Source: Microbacterium oxydans (GTDB lineage Bacteria; Actinomycetota; Actinomycetes; Actinomycetales; Microbacteriaceae). Taken from it: a stretch of DNA of 64,000 nt. The translations under genes were made by a program, and so were the position numbers. A model generated the notes under the pieces. It ran no database searches. It was not told the origin of the DNA and worked only from the letters and a program-made list of their open reading frames with translations. This document shows, piece by piece, positions 1-7,483 of this stretch; positions within the stretch are counted from its first letter, which is position 1, and each line of letters opens with the position of its first letter. Location of the stretch: assembly GCF_000956405.1 (NCBI RefSeq), contig NZ_JYIV01000030.1, forward strand, positions 452,364 to 516,363, written 5' to 3'.

Positions 1-1
1 G

Positions 2-604
2 CACTTCACCACACCGTTCGCGGGAACCGCATTCGTGCTGCTCTGGGGCATGCCCTTCCTCACAGCGGCCGAGGGGTTAGACACCGCGCACGCGGCCGGC
101 ATCATCTCCGTATATGTCGTTGCAGGAATGTTCTTTGGCCCCATCATCGGGGACCTCTCCCGCCGGATGCCGAACCACCGGTCCCTCGCACTCGTGCTCC
201 CGGCCGTCGGAGTTCAGATGGCAGCGTGGATCTCTGTCATCGCCGTCCCCGAGGCCGCACCGCTCTGGCTCCTCTATGTGCTGGCGATCGCTCTCGCCAC
301 CGGAGGCCCCGCATCGATGATCGCATTCGACCACGCCAGAACGCACAACCCCTCCCACCGCCTCAGCACTGCCACGGGCGTCACGAACGCCGGAGGGTTC
401 ATCGCCGCGCTCATCGCAATCTTCCTCATCGGCCTCGCCCTCGATCTGCAGGGCGCCGGCACGCCGGAGACCTACTCGCTGGAAGCGTTCCGCATCGCAT
501 TCCTCATGCCGATTCCGCTCTGGATCATCGGCACGATCTTCATCCTCGTCGAGCGCAAGCGGACACGCATCCGCATGGGGCTCGACCCGGAACGTCGCCG
601 CTGA
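2..604 (+). CDS. MFS transporter, C-terminal part (truncated by window edge)
   Basis: The reading frame is open from the first bases of the window, so only the last ~200 residues of a major facilitator transporter are seen. The sequence is strongly hydrophobic, with about five membrane segments separated by short basic cytoplasmic loops, and ends in a basic tail (ERKRTRIRMG). A GTG at 35 could be read as a start, but the frame and hydrophobicity continue upstream of it, so it is internal. The substrate cannot be told from this half. The gene converges on the arginase-fold gene 28 bases away. Confidence 0.85.
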   Translation, partial: HFTTPFAGTAFVLLWGMPFLTAAEGLDTAHAAGIISVYVVAGMFFGPIIGDLSRRMPNHRSLALVLPAVGVQMAAWISVIAVPEAAPLWLLYVLAIALATGGPASMIAFDHARTHNPSHRLSTATGVTNAGGFIAALIAIFLIGLALDLQGAGTPETYSLEAFRIAFLMPIPLWIIGTIFILVERKRTRIRMGLDPERRR

Positions 605-632
605 CGGCAGTCCCCCGGGCAGCGTCCGCGGT

Positions 633-1445
633 TCAGCGCAGCAGGTGCTGCAGTGTCTCGAGCACGAGCTCCACGCTGAGGTGCTCGGGCACATCGGCGT
701 CGCCTGCCTCGAACTCCGCGAGTTCGACGCCACGCACAGAACCTTGGGGCAGTGCGGCAAAGATCCCGGCGATCTGATGCGGCAGAAGGCCTCCCCCGAT
801 GCGATACGCCGCGGGGATGTATCCGGGCTCGAGCACGTCCCAGTCGACGTGAATCCACACCGGGCGTCCAGCCACGATGTCCACGATGCGCTCAGGTGTG
901 CTCTCCGCCGGCGGGAGCACGGTGACACCCGCCTCCGCGAGCAGGTCGCCCTCAGCGGGGTCGATGTCCCGCCCGCCGACGACGATCACCTGCTTCGGGT
1001 CGATGCCTGCACCGTGGCCGCTGTCCCAGAGCCCGCACGCCGCGGCGAGCACCATGCCACCGAGATAACCGGACTCCGTGGTGTCTGGGGTGTTGAAGTC
1101 GCCGTGCGCGTCGATCCACAGCAGCACCGCCCCCGGATGATGCTCGGCAACCGTGGGAAGAGTCCCGAGGCTGACGGCGCAGGTGTTGGTGATCAGCAGG
1201 GGTGTCGTCCCCGCGGCAAGGGCGTCCTGCAACGCAGCCCGGATCCCCTGAAGCGTCTGCTCCGCCTCCGGCAACGCCTTCGTCCAGTCGTCGACAACAC
1301 TCGGGGTCGGCGTGCCGATGGTCTGTGCCTCGATCGACAGCAGGGACGACACGGCCTCGCCCACTCGGCGTGCGCCGACCAAGGCGCCGTCGGTGCGGTC
1401 GGCCACCCGGCCCTGAGAGACGATGAGCGAATAGGAGGATGACAT
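633..1445 (-). CDS. Arginase/ureohydrolase-fold protein with altered active site
   Basis: A 270-residue protein of the arginase/agmatinase/formiminoglutamase fold. Visible family motifs are DAHGD (residues 112-116) and HVDWD (199-203), which give four or five of the usual Mn ligands, and VELAE with the conserved Glu near 244. Two hallmark residues differ. The first metal ligand, normally His in GGDH, is Cys89 (NTCAVSLG). The catalytic His of the SGNxHGM motif is Gly129 (SGYLGGM). Ordinary guanidino hydrolysis is therefore uncertain; a subfamily with another substrate, or a binding role, is possible. The start is ATG at 1445, preceded by GAAGGAC. It lies downstream of the SUMF1-type gene on the same strand, with an 81-base gap. 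Confidence 0.8.
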   Translation of the reverse strand: MSSSYSLIVSQGRVADRTDGALVGARRVGEAVSSLLSIEAQTIGTPTPSVVDDWTKALPEAEQTLQGIRAALQDALAAGTTPLLITNTCAVSLGTLPTVAEHHPGAVLLWIDAHGDFNTPDTTESGYLGGMVLAAACGLWDSGHGAGIDPKQVIVVGGRDIDPAEGDLLAEAGVTVLPPAESTPERIVDIVAGRPVWIHVDWDVLEPGYIPAAYRIGGGLLPHQIAGIFAALPQGSVRGVELAEFEAGDADVPEHLSVELVLETLQHLLR

Positions 1446-1526
1446 GTCCTTCAGCCTGGCATCCGCACGGCCAGAGGGACAAATGCGCCGATCTCCCGGA
1501 GAGCCGGCACGGAGAATTCGTCTGAG

Positions 1527-2429
1527 TCAGCCGCGGCGCGGGGTCCATCCCGATGGCAGAGGTCCGTCCTGGACAGCACGCTCTCGATCCGCTCGCTCCG
1601 ACCAGCCCTGCGCGCGTCCCGGGGTGTCGAAGGCACCTCGAGCGAGCCTCAACCCCACGTCCTGGTGGTGCATGCGCGGGGCTCCCCCACGGCGCACGGA
1701 TGCCCGCACGCTCCAGGCATCGTCGGCGAAACCGCCTCCGCGGAACACACGGTAGTCGTCGTAGCGGGCGGGGTCGAGCAGGTCCCAGCACCATTCCCAG
1801 ACATTGCCGAGCGTATCGAAGAGGCCGTTGAGGTTCGGGAGCTTGCCGCCGACGTCCTGTGGCGAGGAGACTCCGTCCGCCGCTGTCCACGCCGCGTCGG
1901 CGAGCGGCGCGTAGTGAGGGCCTGTCGAGCCGGCACGACAGGCGAACTCCCACTCCGCCTCCGTGGGCAGTCGGTATCCGTCCGCCGTCGTATCCCACGT
2001 GACGACCTCGCCGTCGAACGAGGAGACTCCGTCCGCCGCTGTCCACGCCGCGTCGGCGAGCGGCGCGTAGTGAGGGCCTGTCGAGCCGGCACGACAGGCG
2101 AACTCCCACTCCGCCTCCGTGGGCAGTCGGTATCCGTCCGCCGTCGTATCCCACGTGACGACCTCGCCGTCGAACGAGTAGCTCCGCTCCAGCCCCTCCC
2201 ACTCCGACGCGGCATTGCAGAAATGCACCGCTCGCAACCAGCTGAGATCCGCGGCGGGGCGGCGAGGGTGCCGCGCAGGAACGCCCAGCACCTCGGCAAG
2301 TTGTTCCTCCGTCACCGGGAACACGCCGATCTCGAACGGTTCGAGGGCGACCTCTCGCCTCTCCTGCCTGCGTGCGTCGTGCAGCGTCACCGTTCCGGCG
2401 CTGATGGCCGCGAGCTCGAAGTCACTCAC
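1527..2429 (-). CDS. SUMF1/formylglycine-generating-enzyme-like protein with internal duplication
   Basis: A 300-residue protein with the SUMF1 (FGE-sulfatase) C-type-lectin-like fold. It shows the family signature RLPTEAEWEFACRAG (101-115) and the C-terminal FRGGGF...GLRLAR block. The paired cysteines that bind copper in true formylglycine-generating enzymes are not seen in the C-terminal block, so it is probably a member with a different or non-catalytic role. Residues 86-137 are repeated exactly as 138-189, including the signature motif. This makes the protein 52 residues longer than the ~248 expected without the copy. The chosen start is GTG 2429; no clear Shine-Dalgarno precedes it, and the frame stays open upstream toward the hydrolase stop. 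It is probably co-transcribed with the SGNH hydrolase. Confidence 0.75.
   Translation of the reverse strand: MSDFELAAISAGTVTLHDARRQERREVALEPFEIGVFPVTEEQLAEVLGVPARHPRRPAADLSWLRAVHFCNAASEWEGLERSYSFDGEVVTWDTTADGYRLPTEAEWEFACRAGSTGPHYAPLADAAWTAADGVSSFDGEVVTWDTTADGYRLPTEAEWEFACRAGSTGPHYAPLADAAWTAADGVSSPQDVGGKLPNLNGLFDTLGNVWEWCWDLLDPARYDDYRVFRGGGFADDAWSVRASVRRGGAPRMHHQDVGLRLARGAFDTPGRAQGWSERADRERAVQDGPLPSGWTPRRG
1863..2178. repeat. Perfect 156-bp in-frame tandem duplication
   Basis: Bases 1863-2022 are identical to 2019-2178, i.e. two copies with a 156-bp period (52 codons). CGAG occurs at both outer edges and at the junction (1863-1866, 2019-2022, 2175-2178). The duplication keeps the frame of the SUMF1-type gene. 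Perfect identity with 4-base microhomology indicates a very recent duplication in the genome or an assembly error. Confidence 0.95.
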
Positions 2430-2460
2430 CGGGATCAGGCGCCGTCGAAGGAGGTGGTGC

Positions 2461-3216
2461 TCATGAGGGGACCCGCTCGACCCATGACGGGTACTTGGCT
2501 GTCCGGCCGTCTCCGGACGAGGTCCGGGTCACCCGACGTCGTACCCACGGTCCGACGAACTCGCGGTAGTACGCCAGCCCCGAGGGCTCAGTGCCGAGTC
2601 GATCGCTCGGAGCCCACCACGTCTCCGGGGGCTCGAAGCCGAGTGCGTGCAGCACCCGGGCGGCCACACGGTGATGACCCGACGCATTCATGTGCAGCCT
2701 GTCCTCGGCCCAATAGGCGCCGCGGGAGAGCTCACGGTCGGGCCAGTTGAGCGCCCGGATCACATCGGGACGGTCTTCGATGCGCCGCAGCACGGCTTCG
2801 GACAGCAGATCACCCCGTCGCTGCACGAGGGAGCCCATCGGGAGCTGACCACTCGGGTTCGCTCCGGAGAGCAGGATCATCGTCACCCCCTCCTCGTCGC
2901 ATCTGCGCAGCACGCGGCTGAAGGCATCGGCGATGTGCTCGACGTCGGTACGCGGGCGCAGCATGTCGTTGCCGCCACCGTTGAACGAGAGATGCGTGGG
3001 ACGCAGGGCGAGTGCAGGTTCGAGCTGCTCTTCGACGATGGGCCAGGCGAGCTTGCCCCTGATCGCGAGATTCGCGTACTGGATGGGGTGCCCGGCTGCG
3101 TCGGCCCACCCCTGAGCCGCCAGGTCGGCCCAGCCGCGCTCTCGTCCATCCGGGAGCACGTCACCGACACCCTCTGTGAACGAGTCGCCGATCGCTACGA
3201 AGCGCACATCTGCCAT
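2461..3216 (-). CDS. SGNH/GDSL-family hydrolase
   Basis: A 251-residue cytosolic esterase/lipase-like hydrolase. Block I is GDSFTEG (nucleophile Ser near residue 12), block III is GGGNDML with the oxyanion Asn, and block V is RLHMNASGH with the catalytic His; together these are the SGNH set. No signal peptide is present. The ATG start at 3216 lies 6 nt after a TAGGCT hexamer and has no Shine-Dalgarno, so the mRNA is probably leaderless. The stop lies 31 bases before the SUMF1-type start, so the two are likely one unit. The substrate is unknown. Confidence 0.9.
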   Translation of the reverse strand: MADVRFVAIGDSFTEGVGDVLPDGRERGWADLAAQGWADAAGHPIQYANLAIRGKLAWPIVEEQLEPALALRPTHLSFNGGGNDMLRPRTDVEHIADAFSRVLRRCDEEGVTMILLSGANPSGQLPMGSLVQRRGDLLSEAVLRRIEDRPDVIRALNWPDRELSRGAYWAEDRLHMNASGHHRVAARVLHALGFEPPETWWAPSDRLGTEPSGLAYYREFVGPWVRRRVTRTSSGDGRTAKYPSWVERVPS

Positions 3217-3222
3217 CGTCCC

Positions 3223-3228
3223 AGCCTA
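3223..3228 (-). promoter_or_regulatory. Predicted -10 element, leaderless start of SGNH hydrolase
   Basis: TAGGCT on the minus strand ends 6 nt before the ATG at 3216, placing the transcription start at or next to the A of the start codon. No convincing -35 is seen. Confidence 0.5.
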
Positions 3229-3276
3229 TTGCGGGGTGACGACGCACGGCGCCGGAAAGCGTCGGGTCGCCGCGCG

Positions 3277-4629
3277 TCAGCGGTCGTCGAGAGCCTGGCC
3301 GCCGCGATCGGCGAGTCCCCAGGCCGCAGCGGCAGCGCCGAGGAAACACATTCCGAACACCGCGAACAGCAGCGGCGCACCACCCGCGATCAGGAGGACC
3401 GGGACGGAGAGCGGTGCGATGATCGACGCGATGCGCCCCACTCCAGCGGCCCAACCCGCGCCGGTGCCCCGCAACGAGGTCGGATAGATCTCCGGAGTCA
3501 CCGCGTACAGGGCTCCCCAGGCACCGAGGTTGAAGAACGACAGCGCCATGCCGGCGGCGATGATGGCCCCCTCCGTCGTCGCAGTGCCGAAGACCACAGC
3601 CGAGACCGCCGAGCCGAGAAGGAAGACGGAGAGCGTCAGCCGACGGCCCCAGACCTCGATGAGCCACGCGGCAACAGCGTATCCGGGGAGCTGAGCCAGT
3701 GTGATGATGAGCGTGAAGCCGAAGGAGCGCACCAGATCGAAACCGGCATCGACGAGGATGCTCGGGATCCAGATGAACGCCCCGTAGTAGGCGAAGTTCA
3801 CACCGAGCCACACCAGCCAGAGACACAGCGTGCGCAGCCGGAACTCACGGCTCCAGAGCGTCGCCAGCCGTGCGCGTGCGGTGACGGCGATCGCCTGCGA
3901 CGCCGGTTCCTTCCGAATGGCGGGAGCCGTCTCCACCCGCGCCTCCGCCTCGAAAGCCGAGACGATGCGGTCTGCTTCCGCGATCCGTCCGCGCGATGCG
4001 AGCCAGCGAGGCGACTCGGGCATCCGCCACCGCACGAAGAGCGCGTACACGGCAGGGATGGCTCCGAGGGCGAATGCCCAGCGCCAGCCGTCGTCGGAGG
4101 CGGGGATGACCAGGAACCCGATGAGAGCGGCTGCCGTCCACCCGAGTGCCCAGAACGCCTCCAGCACGACGATGAGACGGCCTCGGATCCGGGCGGGTGC
4201 GAACTCGCTCACATAGGTCGATGCCACCGGAAGTTCGGCACCGAGCCCGAGGCCGACCAGAAATCGGAGGACCAAGAGCGCCGCGAGGCCGCCGACGAGT
4301 GCGCTGGCGCCGGTGGCGAGGCCGTAGACGAGCAGGGTGAGGGCGAACACCTGCCGCCGTCCGTAGCGGTCCGCCAGGAGACCGCCGAGGGTCGCGCCGA
4401 TCGCCATGCCGATGAAGCCGACCGAGGCGATCCAGCCGGCCTCCCCTTTGGACAGCCCCCACTGCTGCGTCAGGGCCGCGAGGATGAAGGAGATGAGACC
4501 GACATCCATCGCGTCCAACGCCCACCCGAGCCCGGAGCCGGTGAGCAAGCGGAAGTGTCGGCGCGTGAACGGCAGGACATCCAGGCGCTCAGCCAACGAT
4601 GAGCGGCTCGGCAAGGCGGTGTTGGCCAT
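3277..4629 (-). CDS. MFS transporter (sugar-porter/NiaP-like)
   Basis: A ~450-residue, 12-TM major facilitator. The first helix region carries GWALDAMDVGLISFI, and the loop 2-3 signature is GLLADRYGRRQ. Together with the LGAELPVASTYVSEFAPARIRGR segment these resemble the NiaP/aromatic-acid:H+ symporter branch of the MFS. A central cytoplasmic loop rich in E/R (about 220-245) separates the two six-helix halves. ATG 4629 is preferred because GAGGAG lies just upstream; an in-frame start at 4638 adds three residues. The substrate is inferred only at family level (small organic acid, nicotinate-like compound or sugar). Confidence 0.85.
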   Translation of the reverse strand: MANTALPSRSSLAERLDVLPFTRRHFRLLTGSGLGWALDAMDVGLISFILAALTQQWGLSKGEAGWIASVGFIGMAIGATLGGLLADRYGRRQVFALTLLVYGLATGASALVGGLAALLVLRFLVGLGLGAELPVASTYVSEFAPARIRGRLIVVLEAFWALGWTAAALIGFLVIPASDDGWRWAFALGAIPAVYALFVRWRMPESPRWLASRGRIAEADRIVSAFEAEARVETAPAIRKEPASQAIAVTARARLATLWSREFRLRTLCLWLVWLGVNFAYYGAFIWIPSILVDAGFDLVRSFGFTLIITLAQLPGYAVAAWLIEVWGRRLTLSVFLLGSAVSAVVFGTATTEGAIIAAGMALSFFNLGAWGALYAVTPEIYPTSLRGTGAGWAAGVGRIASIIAPLSVPVLLIAGGAPLLFAVFGMCFLGAAAAAWGLADRGGQALDDR

Positions 4630-4676
4630 GCTCCTCATCGTAGAGCCGAGCGCCCGACGCCCCGCGCCCGATGACG

Positions 4677-5711
4677 TCAGTCCTGCGCGGCGAGGATCCG
4701 CTTCACGCGCGGGATGACCTCGGTGCCGTACAGCTCGATGCTGCGCATCATCGACTCATGCGACAGGGTGCCCGTGGCGTACTTGAGGTCGAAGCGGCCG
4801 AGACCCAAGGTCGTGATGGTGTCGGCGATCTTCGCGGCGACCCGATCCGGCGACCCCGAGTAGATCGCCCCCTCCGGTCCGACGTCATTCTGGAAGCGCG
4901 CGCGACTGTAGGCCGGCCATCCACGCTCACGGCCGATGGTGTTGTTCATCGCCTCGAATCCGGAGTACGCGGCATCCCAGGCTTCCGCGTCAGTCTCGGC
5001 GATATGACCGGGCGAGTGCACCGAGACCGGATGCGACGTGGTGCCGAACGACGCCACCGAGCGGTGGTACAGGTCGACGAACGGCTTGAACCGCACCGCC
5101 GGGCCCCCGATGATCGCCAGCATGAGTCCGAGACCATGGCGAGCGACGCGGACCACCGACTCCGGGCTTCCGCCCACGCCGACCCAGGTGCGCAGACCCT
5201 TCTCGGTCTTCGGGAACACGTTCGCATTCTCCAGCGAGGGCCGCATCGTTCCCGACCAGGTCACGGGCTCTTCCTTCAGGAGCTCGACGAACAGCTCGAG
5301 CTTCTGCTCGAAGAGTGCGTCATAGTCGCGCAGGTCATAGCCGAACAGGGGGAAGGACTCGATGAAGGAGCCGCGCCCGAGCACCACCTCGGCCCGGCCG
5401 TTCGACAGCGCATCCAACGTCGAGAAGCGTTCGAAAACGCGCACAGGGTCATCGGAGGACAGCACGGTCACCGCGGTGCCCAGCCGGATGTGCTCGGTGC
5501 GCGCCGCGATGGCCGCCAGCACCATCTCCGGGGCCGACACCGCGAACTCCGTGCGGTGGTGCTCCCCCACTCCGAAGAAGTCCACGCCCACGGAGTCCGC
5601 GAGCTCCGCCTGCTCCACGATGTTGCGGATTGTCTGCGCTCCCGTGAGGAGCTCCCCGTCCGCGTCTCGCGTGATGTCGCCGAACGTGTCCAGTCCGAAT
5701 TCGATGCCCAT
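4677..5711 (-). CDS. LLM-class flavin-dependent oxidoreductase
   Basis: A 344-residue bacterial-luciferase-like TIM-barrel protein expected to bind FMN or F420. Typical blocks are GVGEHHRTEFAVSAP (about 47-61), the IRLGTAVTVLSSDDPVRVFE strand and the GRAEVVLGRGSF phosphate-binding region. It resembles the subgroup of uncharacterised LLM proteins whose start reads FGLDTFGD. The start is ATG 5711 with AAGGGA upstream. The substrate and cofactor choice cannot be read from the sequence. It sits downstream of the DUF885 gene with a 54-base gap and is followed by the MFS gene. Confidence 0.9.
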   Translation of the reverse strand: MGIEFGLDTFGDITRDADGELLTGAQTIRNIVEQAELADSVGVDFFGVGEHHRTEFAVSAPEMVLAAIAARTEHIRLGTAVTVLSSDDPVRVFERFSTLDALSNGRAEVVLGRGSFIESFPLFGYDLRDYDALFEQKLELFVELLKEEPVTWSGTMRPSLENANVFPKTEKGLRTWVGVGGSPESVVRVARHGLGLMLAIIGGPAVRFKPFVDLYHRSVASFGTTSHPVSVHSPGHIAETDAEAWDAAYSGFEAMNNTIGRERGWPAYSRARFQNDVGPEGAIYSGSPDRVAAKIADTITTLGLGRFDLKYATGTLSHESMMRSIELYGTEVIPRVKRILAAQD

Positions 5712-5765
5712 GTCATCCCTTCCTATTCAGATGAATGAACACGAGCTCGGCCGGTCGCATTCCCG

Positions 5766-7442
5766 TCAGCGCGGGAGCAGAGCGCTGCGGAGAGTATCGA
5801 GGCCGACGCCGCCCATGTCGAGCGCCCGCTTGTGGAAGTCCTTGAACGAGAACGCATCGCCTTCCGCCGCACGGACACCATCGCGGACCTGCTCCCAGAT
5901 GCGCTGGCCGACCTTGTACGACGGCGCCTGTCCCGGCCACCCCAGGTAGCGGTTCACCTCGAACTGCACGAACTGGTCCGACATGTTCACGTTCCGGCGC
6001 ATGAAGTCGAGCGCGTAGTCCGCGTCCCACACACCCTCGCCGTCGAGACGCGGTTTGCCCAGGTGCACGCCGATGTCGAGCACCACCCTGGCCGCGCGCA
6101 TGCGCTGACCGTCGAGCATGCCGAGACGATCGGCGGGGTCGTCGAGGTAGCCGAGCTGCTCCATCAGACGTTCGGCGTAGAGCGCCCAGCCTTCCGCATG
6201 GCCGGACGTGCCCGCGAGCAGACGACGCCAGGAGTTGAGCTCGGCGCGGTTGTACACGGCCTGCGCGATCTGCAGGTGATGCCCGGGGACGCCCTCGTGG
6301 AACACCGTGGTGAGCTCGCGCCAGGTGTCGAACTCGGTGACTCCCTCGGGAACCGACCACCACATGCGACCGGGGCGCGAGAAGTCGTCCGTCGGTCCGG
6401 TGTAGTAGATGCCACCCTCCTGGGTGGGGGCGATCATGCACTCGAGCGTGCGGATCGCCTCGGGGATGTCGAAGTGCGAGGCCCCCAGTTCAGCGACTGC
6501 CCTGTCACTCGTCTCCTGCATCCACTTCTGCAGCGCGTCCGTGCCGACGAGCTTGCGTGCCGGGTCGGCCTCGAGGTGAGCGACGGCTTCCTCGACCGAG
6601 GCGCCAGGCAGGATCTCGTTCGCGATGGCCGTCTGCTCCGCCACCATGCGCGCGAGCTCTTCGCGACCCCACTCGTACGTCTCGTCGAGGTCGATCGTCG
6701 CGCCGAGGAAGCGCCGGGAGTTGAGGGCGTACAGCTCGCGCCCGACGGCGTCGACCTCCCCCGCCGCAGGAGCGAGCTCCTCAGCGAGGAAGCGACGGAG
6801 CTCGTCGTAGGCGACGCGTGCAGCCGCCGAGTTGTCGGCGAGCGTGCGCGCGAGCGAGGCAGGCAGCTGACCCTCCGCCGGGTCGGCCTCCGCGACGAAT
6901 GCGGCGAAGAACCCATCGTCGGCGGTGTAGCGGTCGATCTGCGTCGCGACCTCGACGACCTGACGACGCGCCGGCGTCACTCCTTCGGCGATGCCGGTCC
7001 GGAGCGTCTCGACATATCCGCGGAGCGCATCCGGAACGGCCGCGAGACGGGTCGCGATCACGTCCCAGTCCTGCACGGTCGCGGTGGGCATCAGATCAAA
7101 CGCGGAGCGCACGTCCTGCGCGGCCGAGGCGATGACGTTGAGGTCGCGCAGGTGCCACTTGGCATCGTGGAGTTCGAGATCGAGGCGGAGCTCGGCGCTG
7201 AGGTCGGTCTTCGTCACCTCGTCGATCGCGTCGACGGGCTCGAGCGCCGAGAGCCGGTCGAGTGTCGCACGGGTCGCGGCGGCGATCTCCTCATGCCCTT
7301 GCGGGCTCAAGTCGCCGAAGCGGTCGTTCACCTCGTCGCGGCCGATGTACGTGCCGAGAGTGGGAGCCAGTACCGCGATCGTGTCGACCCATTCATCGGC
7401 GACAGCGTCGATGGCAGAAGGGGTGCGAGGAGCTGAAGTCAT
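5766..7442 (-). CDS. DUF885-family protein (putative zinc-metallopeptidase-like)
   Basis: A 558-residue protein of the DUF885 family. The family hallmark FHEGVPGHHLQ (about residues 380-390) matches the HExxxGH-type metal site, and a later E-rich segment (WALYAERLMEQLG) could supply the third ligand. The family is annotated as peptidase-like, but few members have known substrates. There is no signal peptide, so it should be cytosolic. The frame is open further upstream, but ATG 7442 is chosen because TAGGCT lies 7 nt before it and the upstream extension is arginine-rich shadow sequence inside polA. Confidence 0.85.
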   Translation of the reverse strand: MTSAPRTPSAIDAVADEWVDTIAVLAPTLGTYIGRDEVNDRFGDLSPQGHEEIAAATRATLDRLSALEPVDAIDEVTKTDLSAELRLDLELHDAKWHLRDLNVIASAAQDVRSAFDLMPTATVQDWDVIATRLAAVPDALRGYVETLRTGIAEGVTPARRQVVEVATQIDRYTADDGFFAAFVAEADPAEGQLPASLARTLADNSAAARVAYDELRRFLAEELAPAAGEVDAVGRELYALNSRRFLGATIDLDETYEWGREELARMVAEQTAIANEILPGASVEEAVAHLEADPARKLVGTDALQKWMQETSDRAVAELGASHFDIPEAIRTLECMIAPTQEGGIYYTGPTDDFSRPGRMWWSVPEGVTEFDTWRELTTVFHEGVPGHHLQIAQAVYNRAELNSWRRLLAGTSGHAEGWALYAERLMEQLGYLDDPADRLGMLDGQRMRAARVVLDIGVHLGKPRLDGEGVWDADYALDFMRRNVNMSDQFVQFEVNRYLGWPGQAPSYKVGQRIWEQVRDGVRAAEGDAFSFKDFHKRALDMGGVGLDTLRSALLPR

Positions 7443-7449
7443 ACCTTTC

Positions 7450-7455
7450 AGCCTA
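7450..7455 (-). promoter_or_regulatory. Predicted -10 element of the DUF885 gene (leaderless)
   Basis: TAGGCT on the minus strand is followed by 7 nt (GAAAGGT) and then ATG 7442. AAAGG could act as a weak Shine-Dalgarno if transcription began earlier, but the spacing fits a leaderless start. Confidence 0.45.
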
Positions 7456-7483
7456 ATCCCCGGCCCCCTCCGGCCGCCGGACG

